This document shows, piece after piece, positions 52,264-61,847 of a stretch of DNA of 64,000 nt. Made by a program: the position numbers and the translations under genes. How positions within the stretch are numbered: the stretch's first letter is position 1; each line of letters starts with the position of its first letter. The stretch comes from Bacteroidota bacterium (GTDB lineage Bacteria; Bacteroidota; Bacteroidia; UKL13-3): the NCBI GenBank assembly GCA_027484685.1, contig JAIXSO010000014.1:1-64000 (forward strand), written 5' to 3'. The notes beneath the pieces were generated by a model. The model made no database searches, was not told the origin of the DNA, and saw only the letters and a program-made list of their open reading frames with translations.

Positions 52264-53664
52264 ATGAAAATCACCTTTTTAGGTGCCGCTCGACAAGTTA
52301 CGGGCAGTATGCACCTAGTTACGCTACAAAGCGGATACAATATTTTAATAGACTGCGGTATGGATTACGAATTAAAACGTAACCCAACTTTTAAAGAAGA
52401 TATTTTTCCTTTTAATCCAGCTGATATTGATACAGTTATTCTTACGCATGCGCATATTGACCATTCGGGTAATTTACCAAGTTTAGTTTATCAAGGTTTT
52501 AGAGGAAGTATCATTTGTACTGGTGCTACAGCCGAACTAACCGAATATTTACTATACGATAGTGCCAATATTCAATTAATGGAATACCGCAAGGCATTAG
52601 GAAATGCCAAGAAAACCAAACGTAATAATGTTCCAAAACCTTTATACATGGCTAGCCATGTTAAAGATTGCGTTGATAGATTTACCACAGCAAAATTTAA
52701 TGAACCATTTACCATAAATCAGGAAGTAAAAGTTACTTTAATTGAAGCGGGCCATTTGCTTGGAGCTGCTTCGGTAAAAATGGAAGTGGTAGAAAATGGC
52801 ATTACCAAAACAATTGGTTTTACTGGCGATTTAGGTAGAAGTAACTCAAAATTAATTAACGATACTACCCTACTTACTGGCATTGATACTTTGGTTTCGG
52901 AAAGTACTTATGGCGGACGAAAACATAAAATTACTCGTTCGGCCGAAGATGAAATGCTGCATTATATTACCACCACTTGTATTGATATACGAGGCAGACT
53001 AGTAATTCCAGCATTTAGTGTGGGCAGAACGCAATCTATTGTATTTACCATCAATCAATTAAAACGCCAAGGATTTATTCCAAATGTAAAAATATTTGTT
53101 GATAGTCCTTTGGCTATAAGAAGCACCGATGTTTACGAAAAACACAAGGAATTGTTAAATCCAGAGGCATTTGCTTTCCAAAAACAGTACGGCTCATTGC
53201 TTGAACATGAAGATATAGAGTATTTAACTGAATTTAAGCATCATGAAGCTTTGATGTATTACACCGATCCATGTGTCATTATATCGGCAGCAGGAATGGT
53301 AGAAGGCGGGCGTATTCAAGAGCATATTACCAATAATATCGAAAATCCATTTTCAACTATATTAATATCAGGATTTTGCGCAGAAGGAACTTTTGGTCAC
53401 CGATTGCTAAATGGTCAATCAACCATTAGCATCAAAAATAAAGTAAAACGTGTGTTTGCCAAAATAGCTAGTACAGATATTTTTAGTTCACATCCTGATT
53501 GCGATGAGGTGTTCAATTATATCAATCAAACTCACCAAAATGGTTGTAAAAATGTGTTTTTAGTGCATGGTGATGAAACCCAAATGACGGCAATGCGTGA
53601 TAGATTGGCATCGGCAGGAATCAAAGCTGAAATGCCTGAACAAGGTCAAGTTTTTGAACTGTAA
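52264..53664 (+). CDS. MBL-fold beta-CASP metallohydrolase, RNA-processing type
   Basis: 466 residues. Metallo-beta-lactamase core with HAHIDHSGNLP, GHLLGAAS, GDLGRS and SESTYGGR, followed by the beta-CASP cap with PAFSVGRTQ and a C-terminal HPDCDEV. The set is that of CPSF-73/YSH1-like RNases, predicted to cleave RNA using two zinc ions. The 5' leader upstream (52200-52263) contains several CTAAGTACTA-like short repeats. Confidence 0.9.
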   Translation: MKITFLGAARQVTGSMHLVTLQSGYNILIDCGMDYELKRNPTFKEDIFPFNPADIDTVILTHAHIDHSGNLPSLVYQGFRGSIICTGATAELTEYLLYDSANIQLMEYRKALGNAKKTKRNNVPKPLYMASHVKDCVDRFTTAKFNEPFTINQEVKVTLIEAGHLLGAASVKMEVVENGITKTIGFTGDLGRSNSKLINDTTLLTGIDTLVSESTYGGRKHKITRSAEDEMLHYITTTCIDIRGRLVIPAFSVGRTQSIVFTINQLKRQGFIPNVKIFVDSPLAIRSTDVYEKHKELLNPEAFAFQKQYGSLLEHEDIEYLTEFKHHEALMYYTDPCVIISAAGMVEGGRIQEHITNNIENPFSTILISGFCAEGTFGHRLLNGQSTISIKNKVKRVFAKIASTDIFSSHPDCDEVFNYINQTHQNGCKNVFLVHGDETQMTAMRDRLASAGIKAEMPEQGQVFEL

Positions 53665-53674
53665 ATTGTATATA

Positions 53675-53720
53675 AAAACACTTCTAATATATTTGTTAGC
53701 ATAATTTAAAGAAGTGTTTT
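53675..53720 (+). terminator. Terminator-like hairpin with large loop
   Basis: AAAACACTTCT (53675-53685) pairs with AGAAGTGTTTT (53710-53720) across a 24-nt loop, with the right arm ending in T4. It lies 11 bp after the MBL gene and 15 bp before the next start. Confidence 0.6.
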
Positions 53721-53734
53721 AAAAATATTTATCA

Positions 53735-55381
53735 ATGCAAAACCGTTTTTATTTACTCATAACTCTTTTATCATTTACTTGGCAATTAAAGGCCCAGAGT
53801 AACTATTATTTTATTTCATTTAAGGATAAAGACACCACTAATTTTTCGCAATTGCTGCCCGAAAATTACCTTTCGAACAAGGCAGTTGAACGAAGAAAAA
53901 AGTACAATTTACCTTTACTCAATATTTCAGAACTACCTGTTAATTCTCAATACATAGACTTAATTACTCCTTTTATTGATAACCATATTTCAACCATAAA
54001 ATGGTTAAATGGTATATTGGTTTTGGCTAACCCAAACTTACCCGATAGTTTAAAAAAATTTAAACACATAAAAGCTATAACTTTAGTTGGTTTTGATAAT
54101 TTAAAAGAAAGAAAAAGTGCTATAAACTTAGCCGATAGAATTAGTTTATTAGAGCAAAAATTTGAAACCACTGAAACAATTGACTCCAATCTTTTTTATG
54201 GAAAAGCTACAGACCAAGTGTATTTTAACCAAATACAAAAACTACATCAACTTAATTTAAAAGGGCAAAATATTGATATAGCAGTGTTTGATGCTGGTTT
54301 TACTAACTTAGATAAAATAGCTGGATTCAATAAACAAAACATAAAAGCTGGCTACAATATTGTTGATGAAGAGGCTAGTATTTACAGTAGTGATAACGAT
54401 GAACATGGTATAAACGTAGTAAGTTTTATGGCTGCCAATTGGCCTTATAACTTTGTAGGCACTGCTCCTAGTGCTAATTATTATTTATTTAAAACTGAAA
54501 ACACCAATTCAGAATTTCCAATTGAAGAATATTATTGGACCAAAGCTGCCGAAATTGCTGATAGTTTGGGCATTGATTTAATCACTTCATCTTTAGGTTA
54601 TACCGAGTTTGATAACAAACAATTTAACTATAAAGCCAAAGATTTAAACGGCAAAAAATCAATTATTGCACAAGCAGTTAATATGGCTGCAAGCAAAGGT
54701 ATTTTTGTGGTAATAAGTGCTGGAAACGAAGGCAATAAAATGTGGGAAACACTAAGCACACCAGCTGATGCCGATAGTGCTTTTACAGTTACTTCCTGTA
54801 CTTTTGATGCTAAAATTTCAAACTTTAGCTCCATAGGTTTTTTAAGAAAAAACAAAGTTAAACCGAATATAACTTCGGTTGGTGAAGCAGTGAGTTATAT
54901 AAACGAAGAAGGAAAAATTATTACTGGAAATGGCACCAGTTATGCCACTCCACTAATGGCTGGAGGCATAGCTTGTTTAATGCAAGCATTTCCTAATAAA
55001 ACACCTTTTGATATAAAACATGCCATTGAAACAAGTGCTGATAGGTATTATAATCCGGATAAGTTTTGGGGTTATGGTATTCCTAATTTAAAATTAGCTT
55101 ATAAAATTCTGGCAACTAACATCTATACCGACACCATTATTGAATACAAACAGTTGCTAGATAGCAATATACATATCTGCATGAATATTAGCAGTAACCA
55201 AAAAGTAGAAATTACTTTGCAATCGGTTGATGAAAAAGTGGTTTTTAGACAAAAAGAGAAAGTAAACTTTGGTATCAATCGTTTTGTGTTGAGTAAATCA
55301 TTTAAACTAAAACGTGGTTTGTATATTTTAAAAATAAAAACTGCTAATACCGTTTTAGTAAAACGTATTGAAAAAGAATAA
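53735..55381 (+). CDS. Secreted subtilisin-like serine protease (S8)
   Basis: 548 residues. Signal peptide (about 1-20, TWQLKAQ), then an N-terminal prodomain-like region and the catalytic triad: aspartate in DIAVFDAGFTNLD, histidine in SDNDEHGINVVSFMA, oxyanion-hole asparagine in VVISAGNEG and serine in GNGTSYATPLMAGG. The last ~90 residues are a beta-sandwich ending in YILKIKTANTVLVKRI, like a T9SS type A sorting domain. It is likely an exported protease. The stop lies 1 bp from the convergent FAD oxidoreductase gene. Confidence 0.92.
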   Translation: MQNRFYLLITLLSFTWQLKAQSNYYFISFKDKDTTNFSQLLPENYLSNKAVERRKKYNLPLLNISELPVNSQYIDLITPFIDNHISTIKWLNGILVLANPNLPDSLKKFKHIKAITLVGFDNLKERKSAINLADRISLLEQKFETTETIDSNLFYGKATDQVYFNQIQKLHQLNLKGQNIDIAVFDAGFTNLDKIAGFNKQNIKAGYNIVDEEASIYSSDNDEHGINVVSFMAANWPYNFVGTAPSANYYLFKTENTNSEFPIEEYYWTKAAEIADSLGIDLITSSLGYTEFDNKQFNYKAKDLNGKKSIIAQAVNMAASKGIFVVISAGNEGNKMWETLSTPADADSAFTVTSCTFDAKISNFSSIGFLRKNKVKPNITSVGEAVSYINEEGKIITGNGTSYATPLMAGGIACLMQAFPNKTPFDIKHAIETSADRYYNPDKFWGYGIPNLKLAYKILATNIYTDTIIEYKQLLDSNIHICMNISSNQKVEITLQSVDEKVVFRQKEKVNFGINRFVLSKSFKLKRGLYILKIKTANTVLVKRIEKE

Positions 55382-55382
55382 T

Positions 55383-56432
55383 TTATACCAATAGTTTATC
55401 AAAACGGTTAATGCTTATTTCTTTATCAACTGATATATTTTTATTTATCAAATTCAATAATTGTTTGGCCAAATAAGGCGCATGCATTACTCCTTTGGTA
55501 CCTAAACCATTTAATACAAACATGTTTTTATGTTTTGGATGTTCGCCTACAATGGCTTTCCTATCTTTGGTGGTCGGCCTAATATTGGCTTCGTGTTTTA
55601 AAACTTCATACGGTACTTTTAAGAAATCATTTAATTTTTCTTCTAAAAATGTTTTACCTTGTTCGGAAATGTTTTCAGTTAAATCGTTCCACTCATAAGT
55701 GGCACCAACTTTATATACATCATCGTAAAGATTAACCAAATAAATTCCTTTTTTAATGATTTTGTCTTTAGTTAGTCCACTGCATTTTATGGTAAAAACC
55801 TCCCCTTTACATAATACAAAAGGCAAGTAATTAAAGTATGGATTATTTTGATTTTTATAGCCTTGGCAAAAAATAATGTGTTTTGCGTTTATATCATTGT
55901 ATTGCCAACCATCGGTAAGTTGTTGCAAATTTTCACAATCAAAATCTTGGTCTACTAAACAATTTTTATGAAGTAATAATTCGCGCATTTTTTCAATTAA
56001 AGCACGTGTATAAACCCAACCAGTTTCTTTTATTTCAAAAGCCCCAAATGCATCGTTTAAGTTAGGTTCTTTGGTTGGAAATAAATTTACATGTTGCGAA
56101 AAATCTTCATTATCCATACGACTTGAAAGGTCGTTTTGCTCCTTTACTGAGCCAAATAATTGGTAAATATTTTGCTTAAATAAAAGCTTACAATTCAAAA
56201 CTTTTTCCAATTCGGTATAGGCTTTAAAAGTGTCGGCTAATAAAGCATCGGCATTCCAACTTTTAACCATTCGTTTGCCACTTATTGGGTTAAACATGCC
56301 AGCAGCTACTTTGGTTGAAGTACTTTCGTTAAATTTATCAATAACCACAAAACTTTCATTGGCTTTCATTAATTCATGAGCCAGCAAAGTTCCAGCTAAT
56401 CCTTGTCCTATAATTAAATAATTGGTTTTCAA
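55383..56432 (-). CDS. FAD-dependent oxidoreductase, possible MnmC(o)-like half
   Basis: 349 residues with a Rossmann FAD fold (LIIGQGLAGTLLAHELM), a glycine-rich AAGMFNPISGKRMVK and C-terminal RPTTKDRKAIVGEH, FVLNGLGTKGVMHAPYLA, as in the D-amino-acid oxidase group. In E. coli such a domain is fused behind MnmD as MnmC(o). Here mnmD is the next gene upstream, 80 bp away on the same strand, so this may be the separate second half that acts on the tRNA wobble uridine. Alternatively it is an unrelated amine oxidase. Confidence 0.8.
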   Translation of the reverse strand: MKTNYLIIGQGLAGTLLAHELMKANESFVVIDKFNESTSTKVAAGMFNPISGKRMVKSWNADALLADTFKAYTELEKVLNCKLLFKQNIYQLFGSVKEQNDLSSRMDNEDFSQHVNLFPTKEPNLNDAFGAFEIKETGWVYTRALIEKMRELLLHKNCLVDQDFDCENLQQLTDGWQYNDINAKHIIFCQGYKNQNNPYFNYLPFVLCKGEVFTIKCSGLTKDKIIKKGIYLVNLYDDVYKVGATYEWNDLTENISEQGKTFLEEKLNDFLKVPYEVLKHEANIRPTTKDRKAIVGEHPKHKNMFVLNGLGTKGVMHAPYLAKQLLNLINKNISVDKEISINRFDKLLV

Positions 56433-56512
56433 ATTTACTTGTTATATTGTTGAATTGTTAGATTGCTGAATTGTTTATTTGCATTTTTTAGCGTTGGTTT
56501 ATCTTCTATCGA

Positions 56513-57217
56513 CTATGGTCTATTAACTATCAACTTTTTCCCACGAAGCATATGCCTTTTTCTAGGTGGGCCATCTAATTTTTCAACAGTTAATCCTACT
56601 TGTTGCATGGCTCGTTTTACATCGCCTTTAGAAGTATAAGTTACTAAAATTCCATTGGTAGCTAATAATTGATATAGCTTTTCAAAAATAGCAATTTCCC
56701 ATAATTCAGCTTGTTTATTGGGCGCAAACGCATCCATATAAATTACATGAATATTATTTTGGAAGCTATTGCCATCAAAACCTTCCAATTTATCATGATA
56801 TTTTACCAAAGTAAATTGGTTATTGATAGCAATGGGTTTATTCCATTCCGCCAAATGCATTTGTTTAAAAATGGTTTGCTCTTGCTCAGTTAATCCATCT
56901 ATATAGTTTAATTGATTAGTGATTTCAATTGGTAAAGGAAAAGCCTCAATGCTATGGTAAACCACGTTTATGTTTAACTTTTGAGCTGATATAAAAGTTA
57001 GCATAGCATTTAAACCTGTACCAAAACCAACTTCAAATATTTGAATGGTTTTTATTTCAAGATTTTGAGATAAGAAAGCATTTAACCCTTTATCAATAAA
57101 CACATACAAACTTTCTTCAATAGCCCCATTGCGCGAATGATAGGTTTCATCTAAATGTGGTAAATACAAAGTATGAGAACCATCGTTGGTGGTGTATAAT
57201 TCTGGTGTTTGGTTCAT
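56513..57217 (-). CDS. mnmD: tRNA wobble-uridine methyltransferase MnmD
   Basis: 234 residues, S-adenosylmethionine-dependent, homologous to the N-terminal half of E. coli MnmC: GFGTGLNAMLTF for the cofactor, DAFAPNKQAELWEIAIFEKL and the diagnostic end GPPRKRHMLRGKK. It would methylate 5-aminomethyl-2-thiouridine at tRNA position 34. Such stand-alone MnmD is normal in Bacteroidota. It precedes an FAD oxidoreductase gene. Confidence 0.9.
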   Translation of the reverse strand: MNQTPELYTTNDGSHTLYLPHLDETYHSRNGAIEESLYVFIDKGLNAFLSQNLEIKTIQIFEVGFGTGLNAMLTFISAQKLNINVVYHSIEAFPLPIEITNQLNYIDGLTEQEQTIFKQMHLAEWNKPIAINNQFTLVKYHDKLEGFDGNSFQNNIHVIYMDAFAPNKQAELWEIAIFEKLYQLLATNGILVTYTSKGDVKRAMQQVGLTVEKLDGPPRKRHMLRGKKLIVNRP

Positions 57218-57253
57218 TGGTTATTTAGTTATTGTTTAGTCCTTATTTCTGTA

Positions 57254-57298
57254 GCAATGGGTTGCACCCATCGCTAGTATATTTCGCCCCTTTGGGGC
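57254..57298. repeat. Two-hairpin REP unit, left flank of the RAYT gene
   Basis: GCAATGGGT-TGC-ACCCATCGC followed 14 nt later by GCCCC-TTT-GGGGC (57286-57298). The same plan in the same orientation occurs at 57801-57845, so the transposase gene is bracketed by direct copies. Confidence 0.85.
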
Positions 57299-57323
57299 TT
57301 GCTGACATTAAAAATATAGAATT

Positions 57324-57776
57324 TTATTCCCAAACATAACTTTCATCGTATTCAACATTATACTTTTTCAATATTAAACGAAACTCATCTTTAAAGTCTT
57401 TATTTTTATGATGCTCTTTTTGATTAGTTATATAATTAACAACGGCTGGCAAATCCTTTTCACTTACAGAAAAAGCCCCATAACCATCTTGCCAATAAAA
57501 ATTTGCAAACTCAGTACCTTTTGTTTTTATCCACTTTGAAGAATTAGCTTTTAACAATTCCATAAATTTCGCTAATGCAATTTTCTTTGATAAATTACAC
57601 AAAACATGCACATGGTCTAAATAACCACCTACTTTAATTGGCTTACATTCTAACTTATTACAAATTCCCCCTAAATAAGCAAACAGTTCATTTTCAATAT
57701 TCTCTGTTATTAATGGTTGTCGTAATTTGGTGCTAAAAACTATATGCAGGTAATTTTTTACTAATGATTGTCCCAT
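57324..57776 (-). CDS. REP-associated tyrosine transposase (IS200/IS605-like, RAYT)
   Basis: 150 residues from the ATG at 57776 (MGQSLVKNYLHIVFSTKLRQ); an upstream start at 57818 lies within the flanking hairpin region. Y1 transposase hallmarks: HIVFSTKLRQP, the HUH motif in YLDHVHVLCNL, and the catalytic tyrosine in NYITNQKEHH, followed by a C-terminal tail ending YVWE. It is a single-copy gene of the RAYT type with no further IS genes. Both flanks carry the two-hairpin units. Confidence 0.93.
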   Translation of the reverse strand: MGQSLVKNYLHIVFSTKLRQPLITENIENELFAYLGGICNKLECKPIKVGGYLDHVHVLCNLSKKIALAKFMELLKANSSKWIKTKGTEFANFYWQDGYGAFSVSEKDLPAVVNYITNQKEHHKNKDFKDEFRLILKKYNVEYDESYVWE

Positions 57777-57800
57777 ATAATTTGAAATATAATTTTCTTT

Positions 57801-57868
57801 GCAATGGGTCTTACCCATCGCTTAAATATATTGCCCTTTCAGGGCTATTTGTTAAGCCCTGAAAGGGC
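57801..57868. repeat. Two-hairpin REP unit plus inverted partner, right flank of the RAYT gene
   Basis: GCAATGGGT-CTT-ACCCATCGC and GCCCT-TTC-AGGGC (57833-57845) repeat the left-flank plan. An inverted copy GCCCT-GAA-AGGGC follows at 57856-57868, the exact reverse complement of the second hairpin, as in the paired arrangement typical of BIME elements. Confidence 0.85.
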
Positions 57869-57878
57869 GTTACAGAAA

Positions 57879-57901
57879 AACATAGGGTGAAGCCCTATGT
57901 T
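57879..57901. repeat. Hairpin AACATAGGG-TGAAG-CCCTATGTT
   Basis: 9-bp perfect stem with a 5-nt loop, 10 bp beyond the REP unit and 10 bp before the stop of the nuclease gene. It may be a terminator-like end for that gene or part of the repeat cluster. There is no strong U run. Confidence 0.6.
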
Positions 57902-57911
57902 AAACCAACAA

Positions 57912-58928
57912 CTACTTACTAATCTGTAAAAAAATCATAACAGGTAAATGATCACTGAAACCACCTAGGTATTTGTTTCCAACAAATGTTCTCAGTGGAT
58001 TTCCTTTGTATTTTTCTTCAGTTTCAAGCATAAAATCTTGTTTATAAACTTGTGCCGAGCCTGTTATAAATTTAACTTTCGATTTAGCATTCAACAAATT
58101 AGCACTGATGATAATTTGATCGAGCATACTCCATTCGCTTTTATATTTGTGTGAGCCAAGCCCTTCATCTGATAATTCTTTCATGGTATTAAATAGCATA
58201 CCATCTTTGGTTTTACTTGCAGCTCCGGTGGCTCCTAAAGTTCCAATAACCGACATGTTAGTTGGTTCATCGTTTAAATCGCCCATCACAATAATATTAG
58301 CTTTGGCATTTTTAGCATAAATTTCATTACAAACCTTACGTACTTCACTAGCTACAAAAATGCGCTTGAATTCACTTTCTTTTTCGCCTTCACGTCTGCT
58401 AGGCCAATGGTTTACAATAAAATATACTTTTTCATTATTTTTTAAAGTAATTTCGGCTACCAAAATATTTCTAGTATGATCGCCACCAATTCCTTCGCTA
58501 TTAATAACTACTGTGCGTCCTTTAGCTTCTTTTACCAAACTACTTTTGTAAATAAATGCATTATCAATTCCGCGCTCATCTTCGCCTTCAAAAAATACGG
58601 TTTTATAAGCCATTTTTTTCAATTGCTTATTTTTAGTTAAATCGGTTAAGGCTTCAATACTTTCGACCTCACACATTCCTAAAAAATCAGCACCTGCGCC
58701 ATTATTTATACTGGCTATAACTTTAGCCATTTGATTTAATTTTGCTAAATAACGCTCTGTATTCCATTTGTATTTGCCATTAGGCAAAAATTCTTCATCG
58801 TTTTTTCGTGGATTATCGATAGTATCGAATAAATTTTCTTGATTATAAAAAGCTACGCATGCCTTTTGTTGCCCAAAAACATTGCCTAAAGCAAGGAATG
58901 TTAAAGCTGAAATAATACATTTTTTCAT
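57912..58928 (-). CDS. Endonuclease/exonuclease/phosphatase-family protein
   Basis: 338 residues with a signal peptide (about 1-20, LALGNVFGQ). Motifs of the DNase I-like superfamily: FYNQENLFD, DFLGMCEVES, NHWPSRREGE, MGDLNDEP and SDHLPVMI. The predicted substrate is a phosphodiester or phosphomonoester; secretion suggests extracellular nucleic-acid or phosphate scavenging. Its C-terminus borders the REP/hairpin cluster. No partner gene on its strand. Confidence 0.9.
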   Translation of the reverse strand: MKKCIISALTFLALGNVFGQQKACVAFYNQENLFDTIDNPRKNDEEFLPNGKYKWNTERYLAKLNQMAKVIASINNGAGADFLGMCEVESIEALTDLTKNKQLKKMAYKTVFFEGEDERGIDNAFIYKSSLVKEAKGRTVVINSEGIGGDHTRNILVAEITLKNNEKVYFIVNHWPSRREGEKESEFKRIFVASEVRKVCNEIYAKNAKANIIVMGDLNDEPTNMSVIGTLGATGAASKTKDGMLFNTMKELSDEGLGSHKYKSEWSMLDQIIISANLLNAKSKVKFITGSAQVYKQDFMLETEEKYKGNPLRTFVGNKYLGGFSDHLPVMIFLQISK

Positions 58929-59034
58929 GAAGCAATTTTATGGTGCGAAACAGCATAAAACAAGAAATATTTTTTTACACAAAAAAAATTATTAAGTTCA
59001 CACAACAAAATCAAATAACATTGTTATCAATAAT

Positions 59035-60132
59035 ATGAAAGGTCATTTATTTTCAAAATATATTCCCAACCAAAATCAAGGCTCCTTATTCGACCAATTG
59101 CTCAATTTGTTTTTACAAATGATGCAATATACCAATGGCGATGTGGCTGAAACCCTTGAATGGATGAACGAGGTAGATAGAGAGCATCATTTTACCAATA
59201 ACGAATATGGAATGGGTAATTTTATTCAAGACCTAAAAGATAAAGGTTATGTAAAAGATAATCCAGCAGAAGGAACGCTTGATCCAACCAGTAAAACCAA
59301 TCAAACCATCAGAAAAAAGAGTTTAGAGGAAGTTTTTGGTAAGCTAAAAAAAGGTGGACGAGGAAACCATAAAACCAAATTTACAGGCCAAGGCGATGAA
59401 GCTAATAGCGATACCCGCAAGTTTAACTTTGGCGATTCTATTGACCAAATTGACATCACAGCAAGTTTACATAATGCGCAAGTAAATCATGGCATTGAAA
59501 CATTTAGTTTAACTGAAGATGATTTAGAAATTAGAGAACGTGATTTTAAAACGCAAACATCTACTGTATTAATGATTGACATAAGCCATAGTATGATTTT
59601 GTATGGCGAAGATCGCATAACGCCTGCTAAAAAAGTAGCCATGGCATTGGCGGAATTGATTAAAACCAAATACCCAAAAGATACTTTGGATATCATAGTT
59701 TTTGGAAACGATGCTTGGCCAATTGAGATTAAAGATTTGCCTTATTTACAAGTTGGGCCTTATCACACCAATACTTACGCAGGTTTAGAGCTAGCCATGG
59801 ATATTTTACGCAGAAGAAAAAATGCCAACAAACAAATATTTATGATTACAGATGGCAAACCAACTTGTTTAAAAGAAGGTAATGGCTATTACCAAAATAG
59901 TTTTGGACTTGATAGAAAAGTAATCAATAAAACCCTGACCATGGCAGCGCAAGCAAGAAGGGTAAACATTCCAATTACTACTTTTATGATTGCAAGCGAC
60001 CCTTATTTACAACAATTTGTAAGAGAGTTTACTCAAGTTAACAATGGCAAAGCCTACTATAGCGGATTAAATGGCTTAGGCGATTTTGTGTTTGAAGACT
60101 TTGAACGTGGCCGCAGGAAAGTTCTTAAATAG
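59035..60132 (+). CDS. VWA-domain protein (partner of the AAA+ ATPase)
   Basis: 365 residues. N-terminal helical region with charged linkers, then a von Willebrand A domain with the MIDAS residues D182-x-S184-x-S186 in LMIDISHSMILYG, a threonine region THTY-like in HTNTYAGLELAM, and ITDGKP. No signal peptide, so cytoplasmic. Such proteins usually act with a MoxR/RavA-like ATPase; the one at 61848 is on the same strand but separated by a GH16 gene. Chaperone-like assembly of a metal-dependent complex is a common role. Confidence 0.85.
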   Translation: MKGHLFSKYIPNQNQGSLFDQLLNLFLQMMQYTNGDVAETLEWMNEVDREHHFTNNEYGMGNFIQDLKDKGYVKDNPAEGTLDPTSKTNQTIRKKSLEEVFGKLKKGGRGNHKTKFTGQGDEANSDTRKFNFGDSIDQIDITASLHNAQVNHGIETFSLTEDDLEIRERDFKTQTSTVLMIDISHSMILYGEDRITPAKKVAMALAELIKTKYPKDTLDIIVFGNDAWPIEIKDLPYLQVGPYHTNTYAGLELAMDILRRRKNANKQIFMITDGKPTCLKEGNGYYQNSFGLDRKVINKTLTMAAQARRVNIPITTFMIASDPYLQQFVREFTQVNNGKAYYSGLNGLGDFVFEDFERGRRKVLK

Positions 60133-60160
60133 TTTATTATCAAATTTAAATTGATCAAAA

Positions 60161-61789
60161 ATGAATAAAAAAAATTCGCTCATTTTATTCCTAATTTTAG
60201 GAGTTTTTACTTTTAAAATAAATGCACAAACCATTCAGGATGATTTTGAAGGAAATGGAAATATTAGTACTTGGTTTGGCGATAACTGTGGTTTAAACAC
60301 AAGCTTGAATAATCCATTTAAAGATGGGTTAAACAATAGCAATAAAGTATTAGAATACAATGATAACGGTGGTCAATATGCGAATATAAGATTTGACGTT
60401 GCCAAAAATTTAAACTTATTGGATTCTAGTACTTTCACTTTGTTAATTTATGTTCCATCAAGTTCAATAACTGGAAGTAGTAATAACCAAATTTCACTAA
60501 AATTACAAGATGGAAATTTACCCGCACCTTGGTCAACTCAGTGCGAAATTATTAAACCACTAGTATTGGATAGTTGGCAAGTAGTAAGCTTTAATTTTGC
60601 TAAAGATACTTACATTAATTTAAATCCAAATTCATTGCCTCCAACCAAAAGACAAGATTTTAACCGAGTATTACTGCAAGTAAATGGAGAAAATAATACA
60701 AACAAAGTTATTGCATACCTTGATGATTTTTATTTTTATTCCAACGATTCTATTAATCCAAGTAAATACAATACTTTAGTTTGGTTTGATGAGTTCAATA
60801 ATAATGGAGACCTTGATTCAAGTAAATGGTTCAAGCAAACAAAATTACCCAATGGCGAAAGTTGGTATAATGGAGAAGTGCAACACTATACCAATCAATT
60901 ATCAAACTCATTTGTGGCAGATGGGAATTTAAAAATTGTGGCCAAAAAAGAAAATTTTACAGACCAAGGCCAAACCAAATCATACACCTCTGCTAGGTTA
61001 AATTCAAAATTTGCATTTACCTATGGAAGAGTTGAGATAAAAGCAAAACTACCCACAGGTGTAGGAACATGGCCTGCCATTTGGATGCTTGGAAAAAATA
61101 TTAATGAACCTGGAGCTTATTGGGACAATAAAGGATTTGGAACCCAAAACTGGCCCGCTTGTGGCGAAATAGATATTATGGAACATTGGGGCGATAACCA
61201 AAATTTTGTTCAAAGCGCCATGCACACCCCTTCTAGTTTTGGAAATACAGTAAACAAAGGTGGTAGAATAATTTCCACTGTTTCTTCAGCATTTCATGTT
61301 TATTCACTGGAATGGGGTCCTGATAAAATGGATTTTGCTGTTGATGGAATAATACATTATACTTATAAACCTTCGGTATTTAACAACTCAACTTGGCCAT
61401 TTAATGCTGCGCAATACTTAATTTTAAATATTGCCATCCAATCAAATATAGCTGCTAATTTTACCCAAAGTGCCATGGATATTGATTACATAAGAATATA
61501 CCAAGAAGAAAAACCAACAGCATTGGCAACTTTAAATAATAATGACCAAATAAACTTTTTTCCAAACCCAGTAAACAACGAATTAAACATTGATTTATTA
61601 GGTAATTTTAAGGAAAATACAACCCTGAAAATAAGCAATATTTTAGGCGAAACAGTTTATACAAAAGAAGTATTTGTAAATGGAAACAATTTACAACTAA
61701 ACAATTTAACCCATTTAAAACAAGGAGTTTACTTTACTACATTTACTTTAAATCAACAAAACTATCAGTTTAAATTTATCAAAAACTAA
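60161..61789 (+). CDS. Secreted GH16 endo-glucanase with T9SS sorting domain
   Basis: 542 residues. Signal peptide (about 1-22), an N-terminal carbohydrate-binding-like beta domain (about 25-195), then the GH16 catalytic core with WFDEFNNNGDLDSSKW, YGRVEIKAKLPTGVGTWPAIW and the catalytic E336-x-D338-x-x-E341 in GEIDIMEHWG. The end is a T9SS type A sorting domain (INFFPNPVNNELNIDLLG and GVYFTTFTL). Likely substrates are beta-1,3 or mixed-linkage glucans, the usual targets of the laminarinase branch. It lies between a VWA gene and its AAA+ partner, possibly as a recent insertion. Confidence 0.93.
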   Translation: MNKKNSLILFLILGVFTFKINAQTIQDDFEGNGNISTWFGDNCGLNTSLNNPFKDGLNNSNKVLEYNDNGGQYANIRFDVAKNLNLLDSSTFTLLIYVPSSSITGSSNNQISLKLQDGNLPAPWSTQCEIIKPLVLDSWQVVSFNFAKDTYINLNPNSLPPTKRQDFNRVLLQVNGENNTNKVIAYLDDFYFYSNDSINPSKYNTLVWFDEFNNNGDLDSSKWFKQTKLPNGESWYNGEVQHYTNQLSNSFVADGNLKIVAKKENFTDQGQTKSYTSARLNSKFAFTYGRVEIKAKLPTGVGTWPAIWMLGKNINEPGAYWDNKGFGTQNWPACGEIDIMEHWGDNQNFVQSAMHTPSSFGNTVNKGGRIISTVSSAFHVYSLEWGPDKMDFAVDGIIHYTYKPSVFNNSTWPFNAAQYLILNIAIQSNIAANFTQSAMDIDYIRIYQEEKPTALATLNNNDQINFFPNPVNNELNIDLLGNFKENTTLKISNILGETVYTKEVFVNGNNLQLNNLTHLKQGVYFTTFTLNQQNYQFKFIKN

Positions 61790-61847
61790 CCTAAGAAATA
61801 TACAACAATAGCTATAAAAATAAAGTAGCTAGAAGCAAAAAATAAAA

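Noticed and set aside
57777-57818. Longer start of the transposase gene
   Set aside because: The added residues come from the flanking hairpin unit. MGQSLVKNYLHIVFS is the family N-terminus.
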